A DNA stretch of 64,000 nucleotides from Nitrospira sp. (GCA_024998595.1 JACOEK010000001.1:992001-1056000), one strand, 5' to 3'; positions 1 to 12,240 are shown, numbered from the stretch's first letter. Translations and numbers: made by a program. The notes: a model not told the origin generated them from the sequence alone.

Positions 1-764
1 TGCAGCAGCATCCGCAGCCGGTTGGGCAACGTGAGGGCGGAGATGTCCGCATAGAAATGCGGATAGCGCTGCACCAAGTCGTGCAAGGTCGGGAGAAACT
101 TCTCATACATGATCAACCCGTAGCTGCACGCATGCGCTGCAATGACCATCGCGCCTTCATCCAATGCCAGGCGAAGCCGGTCCGGCTCACCCACCGACTG
201 ATCTTTGCCGATCAAACTGAATTCATACCCCACATGACTGAGAAACGGCAACCGGCGTTCCGCCAACGCGCGATAGAAGGGAATGTATTTCCTATTCGAT
301 GGATCGAATTGTTGCGCGTTCGCCAGCACCTTCACCAGTACGGCACCGGCGTCCGCGCAGCGATGCACTTCCTCGACGGCATCGCGCCGTTGCGGGTTGA
401 TGGACACGCCGGCCAGCAATTCGTCGGGATGAGCCTGAGCGGTCTTCAGCACATAATCGTTGCCGATGAGGAAGTCTGTGTGGGCCTGGTTGAGGCGGCC
501 GTTCTGATCATAGACGCCGTCCATGCCGAGGAGGACGGCCTTGTGCACATGACGTGAAGCCCGCAACTCGGCCAGGAGATCGGCGAGGTATTTTTGGTTC
601 GCTTCGCGTGGGTTCTCCGGAGAGAGGCCATGTTTCCAGAGCAGGAAGCGAAACAGCGGGCTGTTCAGTGTTTTGGGCGAAATATAACAGCCGTTGTCGT
701 CATCGGGCAGTGCTGCGAGGTGAACGTGGCAATCAATCAGCGTTTTGGTGACGGGGCGCGTCAT
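1..764 (-). CDS. Amidohydrolase-family (TIM-barrel) metal-dependent hydrolase, 3' end cut by window edge
   Basis: Not in the ORF track because it runs off the left edge. Reading back from the ATG at 764 gives about 254 residues of open frame starting MTRPVTKTLIDCHVHL. The DCHVHL motif is the N-terminal HxH metal-binding strand of amidohydrolase_2 enzymes. Later SHVGYEF and AAHACSYG supply the further histidines expected at barrel strand ends, and YADISAL resembles the late family strand before the catalytic Asp, which lies beyond the edge. It is probably a cytoplasmic hydrolase or decarboxylase; the substrate cannot be told. It lies about 60 bp downstream of the LplT-Aas fusion on the same strand and may be cotranscribed with it. 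Confidence 0.75.
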   Translation of the reverse strand, partial: MTRPVTKTLIDCHVHLAALPDDDNGCYISPKTLNSPLFRFLLWKHGLSPENPREANQKYLADLLAELRASRHVHKAVLLGMDGVYDQNGRLNQAHTDFLIGNDYVLKTAQAHPDELLAGVSINPQRRDAVEEVHRCADAGAVLVKVLANAQQFDPSNRKYIPFYRALAERRLPFLSHVGYEFSLIGKDQSVGEPDRLRLALDEGAMVIAAHACSYGLIMYEKFLPTLHDLVQRYPHFYADISALTLPNRLRMLL

Positions 765-825
765 GGTTCGTCACAACCGGTTGCTCGTCGTTCGTCTGCC
801 AATGGAGTCCGCTCATGTGAGCCGT

Positions 826-4224
<3,399 letters not shown>

Positions 4225-4263
4225 CGGTCGCGCGGCTTGTGGTGAGGAATCCGACTGCGGATC

Positions 4264-4280
4264 GATAGGTGCCTCCTTGG
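4264..4280 (-). promoter_or_regulatory. Strong Shine-Dalgarno followed by ATC codon (candidate non-canonical start of aas)
   Basis: On the minus strand the sequence reads AAGGAGGCACCTATCGAT. The consensus ribosome binding site is followed 5 nt later by ATC, in frame with the LplT-Aas fusion. No ATG or GTG exists in that frame between this SD and the MFS domain; the only other candidate is the TTG at 4224. ATC starts are very rare, so this remains a hypothesis. Confidence 0.45.
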
Positions 4281-4351
4281 CCTGGGGAAAAATAATAAGG
4301 TGTCAACGGTGACGCCTCAGTCTGCCGAAACGGCCGGACCGATGCAATTAC

Positions 4352-6274
4352 TTATCGTGGCGGCGTTGGATCGGCTGTCTCAATCGGAAGCCCTTCGAGC
4401 GCCATAATTCGCAAGGCATTGGTCGTCGGACAGGGGCCAGGCTTGAGACGATAGTCAAAGTGAAGGGCGCCGTCCACGACGGTTTCTTGAAAGTGGACAT
4501 TGGTGAGACTGGACAACTGTCGCTCCAACTCAGCCAATTCCAGATCGTGTGTCGTCACAAGGCCGAATCCATTGCCTCCCGCGAGCGCGGTGATGAGGGC
4601 GCGTCCGCCGATGAGTCGCTCCCGGTTATTGGTGCCTTTGAAGACTTCGTCGATCAGCCACAGGACCGGCGGTCCTTGTTCGTCTCGAGTACTGTCCAGG
4701 ATGGTTTTGAGCCGTTTGACCTCGGCATAGAAGAACGAGAGGCCGCCGTCGAGGGAATCGTCTACGCGGATGCAGCTGCCGATTCGCACCAGCGACCAGT
4801 GAAAGGCTGTGGCGCAGACCGGAGCTCCCGCTTGCGCGAGGCAGGTGTTGATGCCGATCGTCCTGAGAAACGTGCTCTTACCGGACATGTTGGAGCCCGT
4901 GACCAGAAAGATCCGTCCTCGCCCTTCAAATGTGACGTCATTTGCCACACGGACCCCGGCCGGAATGAGCGGATGCGCCAGCCCTGCCGCCGCAAGCCCC
5001 GGTGCTTCGCCGTTTCCCTGCCCGTCCGCACCGGCCGCATGCAGCGTCGGCCAGAGATAGGCCGGATGCAGATGGGCAAAGGTGGCCAGGGATGCGGCAG
5101 CATCCAATTCAGCGAGCAGCTCGAACCAGAGCGGCGCAACAGACGCAATCCGATCCTGGAGTTGTTGCAGACGGTAGGTGTGGAAGAGGTCCCACGGTCC
5201 GATGGCATTGATGAGATAGTGCACCAGGGGATGGGCGCGCACGCTGAGGCGGTTCATGAGCGATGCGGCCTGCTTCAGCGAGCGGGACGGACGGCTGTGT
5301 TGATGCTGCAACGGGCTGCAGAGCTTGGCCAGGTGCGGGGTGGCGCGATACGACCGCTGTTCCAAGTACCCGAGTACGGCGCTGAGCCGTTCCAGTTGCA
5401 GGTGCAGTGACTGGGCATGGTCGAAGATTTCCTCCGATCGGCTGCGGACAGACAGAAACAAAATGGCATAGATCCCGAACGATAACATCCAATAGTTGCC
5501 GAGCCCGGAGATCACGTCGGCGAGCAGCAGGGCTGCCGTGGTGAGAGCCAGGACCGATTCTGCCAGCAACATCGGCATCAGCCCCGAATCGTCCACCCGT
5601 TTCTGCAACACCGAAAGCAGCCGGCGCCCGTCGATATCTGCCTCCTCGACCGCTTGCGCCTCCAGCACTAAGCGGTCCCGAAGGAGCGACAGAGGAGTCA
5701 ATTCGCGGATGAGTGCCTGCCGGTTCGACCATTGCGTGGCATGGGCCGCCTGCTCCAATAGCCACGACGCGAGTCGCTGTTGCCCTTGGGAGGAAATGGT
5801 ATGGTCGATCAGGTGTAGCAGGGAGCGAGGACCGGCAAGGTCGAGGTCACGGGCATAGCCATGCCGTTCCGGAACGGTCACCGGACGAAGCGGAATCTCC
5901 GTCCATTTCAAACTGAGGCGGGCCAGGTGAACTCGTTTGATGCCTTGCCAGCGCCGGAGTCGATGCAAGCGATCTTCCAGCCTGTTATGATACCAGGCCA
6001 CGATGAGGAAGAGGACAAAGCTCGCTGCCAGGACCAGATTGCCGAACACCGTCCAGCCGAGTTTATGCGTAATGACGGCGCCAAAGAGGCCGCCGGCAAA
6101 AATCGCGAGCCGTACCGTCGTAAACCGCGCGCTGATGCGTCGGCCATTCGTTTCCAAACGAGCCGCACGGCGGAGTGCATGGACAAGCTGCTGCTCACGG
6201 ACTGGGCTCGATCGTGTTGGGACGGGTGGTTTCACAATAATGCTGACGATACTGGGAGTCTGAGATGACGTCAA
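4352..6274 (-). CDS. Membrane-anchored MutS-family ATPase
   Basis: 640 residues. The C-terminal half is the MutS domain V ATPase: Walker A GSNMSGKST at about 460, Walker B LWLIDEVFKGTNN and switch VTTHDLELAEL. The N-terminal mismatch-recognition domains of MutS are absent. Instead there are hydrophobic pairs near residues 55-95 and 235-275, so the protein is probably membrane-bound. This architecture belongs to a poorly characterised MutS-like group, and a role in classical mismatch repair is doubtful. The track start is TTG 6274, directly abutting GGAGG; GTG at 6235 is an alternative. The 5' end overlaps prmA on the opposite strand. LplT-Aas lies downstream on the same strand. Confidence 0.8.
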   Translation of the reverse strand: MTSSQTPSIVSIIVKPPVPTRSSPVREQQLVHALRRAARLETNGRRISARFTTVRLAIFAGGLFGAVITHKLGWTVFGNLVLAASFVLFLIVAWYHNRLEDRLHRLRRWQGIKRVHLARLSLKWTEIPLRPVTVPERHGYARDLDLAGPRSLLHLIDHTISSQGQQRLASWLLEQAAHATQWSNRQALIRELTPLSLLRDRLVLEAQAVEEADIDGRRLLSVLQKRVDDSGLMPMLLAESVLALTTAALLLADVISGLGNYWMLSFGIYAILFLSVRSRSEEIFDHAQSLHLQLERLSAVLGYLEQRSYRATPHLAKLCSPLQHQHSRPSRSLKQAASLMNRLSVRAHPLVHYLINAIGPWDLFHTYRLQQLQDRIASVAPLWFELLAELDAAASLATFAHLHPAYLWPTLHAAGADGQGNGEAPGLAAAGLAHPLIPAGVRVANDVTFEGRGRIFLVTGSNMSGKSTFLRTIGINTCLAQAGAPVCATAFHWSLVRIGSCIRVDDSLDGGLSFFYAEVKRLKTILDSTRDEQGPPVLWLIDEVFKGTNNRERLIGGRALITALAGGNGFGLVTTHDLELAELERQLSSLTNVHFQETVVDGALHFDYRLKPGPCPTTNALRIMALEGLPIETADPTPPR

Positions 6275-7200
6275 CCTCCAAGTCTGATCAATATTTCGCG
6301 ACCGAGTCCGCTGCGGCGGACACAGGGGACTGGGTTCAAGTCGATGTGCGGACTTCGCTGGATGCCGGCGAGCTGTTGGGGGTCTTGAACGATCCTGACG
6401 TCACCGGAGCCTGGCAAGAGGATGACCATGTGCATCTCTATTGGCCCGCGGGCCGTTGCGGGCCGGATAACTGGCAGGGGCTCATACGAGCGCTGATTCA
6501 ACTGGGTCAAACGGATCCGGACCACGCGGTGACGATCAATCACCTCGCGAATCAGGATTGGAACGCGCAGTGGTCACGTCTGGTGGAACCGATCAAGATC
6601 GGGCGAGTCCTGATCAGACCGAGTTGGAAGGAGGTCTTGCTGAATCCAGGTGAGATCGAATTGATCATCGACCCCAAGCAGGCCTTCGGCACCGGCCATC
6701 ATGCGACGACGCAGTTACTGATTGAATGGCTGCAGCAGGTCGTCAAGCCGGGCGACCGCGTGTTGGATGTGGGGACCGGCAGCGGCGTGCTGGCGATGGC
6801 AGCCTTACGGCTTGGGGCCATGGAAGCACTGGGCGTGGATTTCGATGCCGTCGCGGTGGATTGCGCGCGTGAATATGCTCAGATCAACGGATTCGACAGA
6901 CGATTGACACTCACCGTGGGACATGCTCAATCAGGGCAGCCCCATGATACGTTCGATCCCACCCTGGTCCTCGCTAATTTAGATCGACAGACACTCTTGG
7001 CATCCGCCGACAGCCTTTGCGGGTATGCGGCCGGCGGCGCGCGACTCTTACTGTCCGGACTGTTGCTCGAGCAGCGCTCCGAAATTGAAGCGGCCTATGC
7101 CTCTCGCGGGGTCTATGTGAAAGCCGTTCGAGAACGTGACGGGTGGCTAGCATTGGAAGCGACGGGGATGGAATCGTGTGACGGCGGTCTCTGTTCCTGA
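6265..7200 (+). CDS. prmA: Ribosomal protein L11 methyltransferase
   Basis: 311 residues, the usual PrmA size. It trimethylates ribosomal protein L11 using S-adenosylmethionine. The SAM-binding motif I VLDVGTGSGVLAMAA lies near residue 170, preceded by the PrmA-specific KQAFGTGHHATTQL. ANLDRQTLL corresponds to the usual NPPY-like motif IV position. The ATG at 6265 has GGGAG at suitable spacing. The gene starts inside the 5' end of the divergent MutS-like gene and overlaps the MOSC gene at its 3' end, making it the first gene of a four-gene plus-strand run. Confidence 0.92.
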   Translation: MTSTSKSDQYFATESAAADTGDWVQVDVRTSLDAGELLGVLNDPDVTGAWQEDDHVHLYWPAGRCGPDNWQGLIRALIQLGQTDPDHAVTINHLANQDWNAQWSRLVEPIKIGRVLIRPSWKEVLLNPGEIELIIDPKQAFGTGHHATTQLLIEWLQQVVKPGDRVLDVGTGSGVLAMAALRLGAMEALGVDFDAVAVDCAREYAQINGFDRRLTLTVGHAQSGQPHDTFDPTLVLANLDRQTLLASADSLCGYAAGGARLLLSGLLLEQRSEIEAAYASRGVYVKAVRERDGWLALEATGMESCDGGLCS

Positions 7201-7699
7201 TGCGGCCATGAAGCCATCGGTGACTCCTCATGTGCACCAGGTTAGCCTTTCTGATGGCGGGGTGCCGAAGCGGGCCGTGGCCTCAGCTGTGATCACGAGC
7301 AACGGATTGGCCGGCGATCGCCAGCGCAATCGGAAGTATCACGGCGGACCCGATCGGGCAGTGTGCCTGTACTCGTTGGAGGTGATCGAGGCCTTGCGCG
7401 CCGAGGGGCATTCGATCGGGCCGGGGTTGGCCGGAGAGAACATCACGGTGGCCGGTCTCGATTGGCAGCAATTGGCACCGGGCGACCGACTCGCCATCGG
7501 AGAGCATGTTCGGATTGAGTTGACCAGCTACACCGCACCGTGCCGATTAAATGCACAATGGTTCAGTGACGGAAACTTCGGTCGAATCGCGCAGGAAGCC
7601 TATCCAGGCTGGAGCCGCCTCTACGCGCGAGTGCTCAGTGAAGGCGTGGTCAAAGCAGGGGATGCAGTAGTGGTTGAAGCGCTCACGAGCGAGCGGTAA
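7178..7699 (+). CDS. MOSC domain-containing protein
   Basis: 173 residues from GTG 7178, or 163 from ATG 7208. MOSC domains bind sulfur carried on cysteine and are related to the molybdenum cofactor sulfurase C-terminus and YiiM-type proteins. Family hallmarks are visible: GLAGDRQRNRKYHGGPDRAVCLY, GLAGENITVAGLDW and a TSYTAPCRLNA segment with the conserved cysteine. Overlap with prmA suggests translational coupling. GTG 7178 is preceded by a weak GGGGATGG; ATG 7208 has no SD, so the start is undecided. The precise substrate is unknown. Confidence 0.85.
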   Translation: MTAVSVPDAAMKPSVTPHVHQVSLSDGGVPKRAVASAVITSNGLAGDRQRNRKYHGGPDRAVCLYSLEVIEALRAEGHSIGPGLAGENITVAGLDWQQLAPGDRLAIGEHVRIELTSYTAPCRLNAQWFSDGNFGRIAQEAYPGWSRLYARVLSEGVVKAGDAVVVEALTSER

Positions 7700-7727
7700 A
7701 TGGCCAACGAACTCAATGTGGGAATGA

Positions 7728-8390
7728 ATGATGAAACGAGTGCTTGAACCGGAATTGATGGATGATGCGGCGCAAGCCCGAGCCTATGCGAAAGCTGATT
7801 TCTCCGAAGAGAATCAAGGTTTCGTCGATCGCTTTCGCGACTACTTCCCCGATTGGAGCGGCGGCCATGTCGTTGATTTGGGGTGCGGACCAGGCGATAT
7901 CCCGATTCGTTTTCTTCGCGCCTATCCGGATGTGCGACTTACTGCCGTAGATGCCAGCCGTCCCATGCTCGATTTGGCCGCCGAGGCCATTGCAGAAGCG
8001 CGATTGACGGATCACATCACACTTCGCTGCGAGCGTGTTCAAACGCTCGCCCTACCGGAGCAAGCCGACGCGCTCCTTTCCAACAGTCTCTTGCACCACG
8101 TGCCGAATCCACTGCAGTTCTGGTTTCGTCTCAAACAGCTGGCGAAACCGGGTGCCTGCATTCTGGTCATGGATTTACTGCGGCCGGACTCTCCGGAGGC
8201 AGCCAACGCCTTGGTAGAGCAGTACGCATCCGACGAGGATCCGATTCTGAAGCGGGACTTTTACAATTCATTGCTGGCGGCGTTCACCGAAGACGACGTC
8301 GCCGCGCAATTGGCCGAAATGAATTTATCCCGCCTCCTCATCGACGTGCCTGACGATCGTCACTGGGTTGTCGGCGGAATCATTCCCTGA
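7728..8390 (+). CDS. Class I SAM-dependent methyltransferase
   Basis: 220 residues with a Rossmann methyltransferase fold: motif I VVDLGCGPGDIPIRFL near residue 45, acidic motif II LTAVDASRPMLDLA, and post-motif SNSLLHHVPNPLQFW, typical of UbiE/Methyltransf_11-like small-molecule methylases. It follows the MOSC gene by 28 bp and precedes the FGE-like gene by 38 bp, so all four are likely one transcript with prmA. The acceptor substrate cannot be deduced. Confidence 0.85.
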   Translation: MMKRVLEPELMDDAAQARAYAKADFSEENQGFVDRFRDYFPDWSGGHVVDLGCGPGDIPIRFLRAYPDVRLTAVDASRPMLDLAAEAIAEARLTDHITLRCERVQTLALPEQADALLSNSLLHHVPNPLQFWFRLKQLAKPGACILVMDLLRPDSPEAANALVEQYASDEDPILKRDFYNSLLAAFTEDDVAAQLAEMNLSRLLIDVPDDRHWVVGGIIP

Positions 8391-8428
8391 CCGCTTGTCG
8401 ACTCACACGATCAGCGGCGAGGGCTCAA

Positions 8429-9325
8429 GTGCACACGTTCATGTGGGGTGTTCAAACATCCTGTTCATTATCGACAGCGATCAGGCATGTCCTGCACTCC
8501 ATCTTTTCCACCTGCCTGCTGGTCATTGTCCTGGTGGGCCCGGCTGAGTCGGCAGGCGGACTGCGTGAGCAGCTGCGCAAATCGCGTCCCGGTCCGGACT
8601 TGCAGGTCTATCCCGAGGTCCCGATGACGATGATCCCTGAGGGCGTCTTTCGCATGGGCGCCGATGGAACGGACGCTTTGGAGGACGAAAAACCTCAGCA
8701 TGAGGTGTGGATCGATCAATTTGAGATCGACCGTCACGAGGTCACGACCGGGCACTACGCCGAATTCCTCGTCTCCACTAAGCGTCCAGTGCCCTGGCAA
8801 TGGGAGTCGGTGGACCTGTCGCAACATCACGACCGTCCCGTCATCGGTGTCAGCTGGTTCGATGCCGCAGCCTACTGCGAGTGGCGAGGCAAACGGCTCC
8901 CGACCGAAGCGGAGTGGGAAAAGGCGGCCCGAGGGATTGATGGACGGCTCTTTCCTTGGGGCAATCAGAGCCCACGTGAGGAATCGGCCAATTTCGGGTT
9001 GGGGGCCCGATTTAGCTACAGCCAGGTGCTGGCCTCCGTGGAACGCTACGAACAGGGCCGTAGCCCCTATGGCCTGTATCAGATGGCGGGAAATGCGGGG
9101 GAATGGGTTGCGGATTGGTACGGGGCGAATTATTACGAGATCGGTTCGCGCGACAATCCGGCCGGGCCCGATGTCGGATTATTTCGAGTGGTGAGAGGAG
9201 GGTCCTGGTCAGACCTGCCGAAGTATCTGCTGACCTATGGCCGGTTCAAATTGCCGCCGGACACTCGTAACAGCTACACAGGATTTCGATGCGCCAGGTC
9301 CGGTAGTTTGACCGCTTCGCCGTGA
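8429..9325 (+). CDS. Exported formylglycine-generating-enzyme-like (SUMF1 fold) protein
   Basis: 298 residues. The N-terminus has a hydrophobic export segment (about 24-40, FSTCLLVIVLVG) ending near AESAGG. The body is a complete FGE-sulfatase domain: MIPEGVFRMGAD, WFDAAAYCEWRGKRLPTEAE, MAGNAGEWVADWYG, VVRGGSWSD and TGFRCAR. True sulfatase activators carry a copper-binding cysteine pair just after RGGSW; here that stretch (SDLPKYLLTYGRFK) has none, so it is probably a structural or ergothioneine-synthase-like relative rather than a formylglycine oxidase. GTG 8429 has GAGGG upstream; ATG 8441 is also in frame. It ends in a shared terminator with the convergent BACON-repeat gene. Confidence 0.82.
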   Translation: MHTFMWGVQTSCSLSTAIRHVLHSIFSTCLLVIVLVGPAESAGGLREQLRKSRPGPDLQVYPEVPMTMIPEGVFRMGADGTDALEDEKPQHEVWIDQFEIDRHEVTTGHYAEFLVSTKRPVPWQWESVDLSQHHDRPVIGVSWFDAAAYCEWRGKRLPTEAEWEKAARGIDGRLFPWGNQSPREESANFGLGARFSYSQVLASVERYEQGRSPYGLYQMAGNAGEWVADWYGANYYEIGSRDNPAGPDVGLFRVVRGGSWSDLPKYLLTYGRFKLPPDTRNSYTGFRCARSGSLTASP

Positions 9326-9353
9326 GCCGGGCGCCCATGCGCGCCGGCTCACG
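9321..9353. terminator. Bidirectional hairpin terminator
   Basis: CGTGAGCCGG and CCGGCTCACG form a perfect 10-bp inverted repeat, extended by an inner GCGC/GCGC, lying between two convergent genes. The stop codon of the FGE-like gene is inside the left arm. A T-rich run follows on the plus strand. Confidence 0.8.
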
Positions 9354-9368
9354 GTTTCTCGCTGCGAG

Positions 9369-11138
9369 CTAAAACAGGCTCTTACTGACTTCCGCAGATT
9401 TCGCACTCTCGTTCCCCGACTTGTCAAAAGCCGAGACGGCAAAGAAGTACGTGGCACCGAGCGGAAGGTTTGGCACGGTGAAAGTGGTGCGGTTCGTGAC
9501 CTCAAACGGCCCCACGAATCCGTAACTGCCTGATCGGGTGCCGACATAGATACGGTAGCCGGCGAGGTCGGACTCGGTATTCGCGTTCCAACTCACTGTG
9601 GCGTTGGCGGTCTTGGGCGCCGTGGTAGAGGCGGACGACGTCGGCGTCGCAGGGGGCGGTGACGGAGGGCTGGGCGGGGGCGGTGTCGCCACCGATGGCT
9701 GAGTCGGAGTCGTGGGCGTGCTGGGCGCCGCCTGACCCGCGGCGACAGTGATGCTCACCGGAATGCGGAGTGTATTGGCGAAGTTATTGGGGCCTGATTC
9801 GACGATGTACACGACCCCCGAATAGGTGCCGGCCGCCAGCCCGCTCGTTTGGGCCGTGATGACAATCTGATCGGTTTCGGTCGTAATGGTTTGCGTGCTG
9901 CCATAGGGCGGATTCATCCAGATCCATCCCTGGTTCGTGCTGATGTAGTAGGCGTGTTGGTCGGTCCCTGTTTTGCGCAGCGTTAAGGTGCCGACGTTAT
10001 TGGCGCTGGTCAGGCTCAAGGCTGCCGGTGTCACTTGAATCGGTCCGGTCGCCACGGTAACCGGCGCTGGCGCAGGAGGGGCCGGAGCCGGGGGCGGCGG
10101 TACGACTACGGGAGTGGGTGGCGGAGGCGGTGTCAGCACCACCGGTTTCGGCGTTGGTGTGACTGCAGGGGGAACTGCCGCAGGGGGCGGAGGCGGCGGT
10201 GCCACTGCCGATGCCGTGACCGTGAGGGTGACGGGGATGCGAAGCATGTTCTGGAAGTTATTCGGTCCGGACTGGACGATGTACACCACGGCGGAATGCG
10301 TTCCGGCCGGGAGGTTGGCCGTTTGCGCCGTGATCACCAGTTGATCGGTTTCGGTCGTAATGGTTTGCGTGCTGCCATAGGGCGGATTCATCCAGACCCA
10401 CCCCTGGTTCGTGCTGAGATAGTAGCTATGTTGATCGGTACCGCCTTTGCGCAGGGACAAAGTTCCGACAGCGGTTTGTCCCTTGACGGCACTCAAGGCC
10501 AACGCCATGGGGCTTGAGGTCATGGCCGTTCCGGTGACAACCGGCGGGACGACTGGAGCCGGAGCCGGGGGAGGTGGCACGGCGACGGGATTGGTCGCCG
10601 GGGTGACCGCAGGGGGAGCCGGGGCGGGGGGCGGCGGCGGTGCCACCGCCGATGCCGTGACGGTGAAGGTGACCGGGATGCGCAGCATATTGGTGAAATT
10701 ATTCGGCCCAGAATCGACGATGTACACTACAGCGGAATGGGTTCCGGCCGGAAGGTTGGCCGTTTGCGCCGTGATCACCAGTTGATCGGTTTCGGTGGTA
10801 ATGGTTTGCGTGCTGCCATAGGGCGGGTTCATCCAGATCCACCCCTGGTTCGTGCTGAGATAGTAGCTATGTTGATCCGTACTGGATTTTTTTAGACTGA
10901 GGGTGCCGACCGCCGTTTGGCCCTTCTGTGCGCTGAGGACCAGGGCGGCGGGGCTGGTCACGATGGGAGCCGTGCCGCTGCTTTGAGCCTTGTTCACCAC
11001 CGCGTCAGTCGAGGACTGTTGCAGCAGGCTGAGCGTGGTGTCTGCGGCAACGGCGGTTGGAGTCAAGGCTGTTGAGCACAGCGCGGAAGATAAGCAACCG
11101 GCAATACCGATAACCAACACACTCTTGGACGTCTTCAT
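9369..11138 (-). CDS. Secreted protein with three BACON-like repeats, proline-rich linkers and a C-terminal FN3 domain
   Basis: 589 residues from ATG 11138, which has GGAGG 7 nt upstream; the track adds 29 spurious residues. The signal peptide starts MKTSKSVLVIGIAG. Three repeats of about 95-100 residues each contain STNQGWIWMNPPYGSTQTI or a close variant and TDQLVITAQT. They resemble BACON/immunoglobulin-like domains, which are often carbohydrate or protein binding on the cell surface. They are joined by long Pro/Ala/Val linkers. The C-terminal 90 residues (VSWNANTESDLAGYRIYVG, VPNLPLGATYFFAVSAFD) are a fibronectin type III domain. No enzymatic domain or anchor is seen, so it is probably an extracellular adhesin or scaffold. 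Confidence 0.8.
   Translation of the reverse strand: MKTSKSVLVIGIAGCLSSALCSTALTPTAVAADTTLSLLQQSSTDAVVNKAQSSGTAPIVTSPAALVLSAQKGQTAVGTLSLKKSSTDQHSYYLSTNQGWIWMNPPYGSTQTITTETDQLVITAQTANLPAGTHSAVVYIVDSGPNNFTNMLRIPVTFTVTASAVAPPPPPAPAPPAVTPATNPVAVPPPPAPAPVVPPVVTGTAMTSSPMALALSAVKGQTAVGTLSLRKGGTDQHSYYLSTNQGWVWMNPPYGSTQTITTETDQLVITAQTANLPAGTHSAVVYIVQSGPNNFQNMLRIPVTLTVTASAVAPPPPPPAAVPPAVTPTPKPVVLTPPPPPTPVVVPPPPAPAPPAPAPVTVATGPIQVTPAALSLTSANNVGTLTLRKTGTDQHAYYISTNQGWIWMNPPYGSTQTITTETDQIVITAQTSGLAAGTYSGVVYIVESGPNNFANTLRIPVSITVAAGQAAPSTPTTPTQPSVATPPPPSPPSPPPATPTSSASTTAPKTANATVSWNANTESDLAGYRIYVGTRSGSYGFVGPFEVTNRTTFTVPNLPLGATYFFAVSAFDKSGNESAKSAEVSKSLF
9744..10965 (-). repeat. Three near-identical coding repeats inside the BACON-like gene
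   Basis: Units at roughly 9744-10037, 10213-10523 and 10653-10963 encode the same domain. The core nucleotide stretch TTGGTCGGT/TTGATCGGT... CCATAGGGCGG.TTCATCCAGA is almost unchanged between copies, while the GC-rich linkers between them vary. This indicates recent duplication or gene conversion. The two upstream copies are closest to each other. Confidence 0.85.
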
Positions 11139-11402
11139 GGTAGTTCCTCCGGAAATTCGAGACGCTGGATGAGCAACCGCCATGCCAGCTTGAAAATCGT
11201 GGCAAACGCCAGAAAGCCGCGTCACGAGCCATTTTGCGGAGAATCGTGGTGTGAGATAGTGTTCGTTATTTTTTACCGTGCAAGTTGGAGCAGTGGGTGG
11301 AGGAGAAAGCCTTCGCTACCCCTCTCGCGAACCACTGTGTGAAGCAGCGCGCAGACGGAATTCTCTGACAGGTGAGGTCGTGGTAGTTGGGGAAAGGAGA
11401 AG

Positions 11403-12203
11403 TCAGGCAGCGGGAGGCGCGGCAATCCAATCCGTGAGCAAGGTCAGCATTCGCTGGAAGTCGGAAGGGTTTGTGAAACGATGATCGGCACCCGGAAGAA
11501 TCTCCAGATGTTTGGGGCCTGACAACGATTCGTACAGTCGTTGGCTTTGGTGGAGGGGAACATATTCGTCATGATCCCCCTGGACGATCAACGTTGGTGC
11601 GGCGATAGTTCGGGCCGGTCCATAGGCGATGCGATTGAGGCAGTCCTGGTAGAAAGCGTAGTCGAGGGGAAGACGGGAGTCTCCTCCATGCAGATCCGGG
11701 ATCGTGTTCGTACGTTTCCATTCCTGCAGTCCATCGTCCCCAAGCTCTAAGCGAAGCTCCTCCCCAAAATCGACTACGGGGCATTTGAGTGCAAGGCAGG
11801 CGAGCGGTGGAATTGCCGCCGGCGTTGAATAATGCAGATCTGTCCATTCGGCGCCTGCAAGGATTGAGAGCAGGCCCCCGAAGCTGGAGCCGACGAGGGC
11901 CAGTCGCCGGTAGCCACGGGTCATGACATAGGTCAAGGCTGCGAGCGCTTGAGCCACTCCGATACTAGTTGTCAGCTTGGCGAAGGGCCCGTCGCTGTCG
12001 CCATGTCCAAAACAATCGAATCGTAATGTGGCAATGCCGCGGTTTTTCAAGAGCTCCACCAGCGCTTGATTGCTCGAACTGTTCTTGTGTGACAAAAAGC
12101 CATGACAGAGCACCGCCACATGGTCGGTGGTCTGCTGCGGTTCTGCCAGCACGGCCGCGATCCGGTAGCCCGCAGGGTCGCGGAATGACAGCGTTTCTTC
12201 CAT
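11403..12203 (-). CDS. Alpha/beta hydrolase (serine esterase/acyltransferase-like)
   Basis: 266 residues. Oxyanion strand VAVLCHGFLSHKNS, nucleophile elbow LVGSSFGGLLSI (GxSxG), Asp region LIVQGDHDEYVP and catalytic His GADHRFTNP appear in canonical order. The fold is that of small cytoplasmic esterases (family S9/BAAT-like); there is no signal peptide. It lies 37 bp downstream of the polytopic membrane protein gene on the same strand and is likely the last gene of that operon. The substrate is unknown. Confidence 0.82.
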   Translation of the reverse strand: MEETLSFRDPAGYRIAAVLAEPQQTTDHVAVLCHGFLSHKNSSSNQALVELLKNRGIATLRFDCFGHGDSDGPFAKLTTSIGVAQALAALTYVMTRGYRRLALVGSSFGGLLSILAGAEWTDLHYSTPAAIPPLACLALKCPVVDFGEELRLELGDDGLQEWKRTNTIPDLHGGDSRLPLDYAFYQDCLNRIAYGPARTIAAPTLIVQGDHDEYVPLHQSQRLYESLSGPKHLEILPGADHRFTNPSDFQRMLTLLTDWIAAPPAA

Positions 12204-12240
12204 GGATGAATGCCTGTAAGCGTTAGCAGTGCGATCCGGG

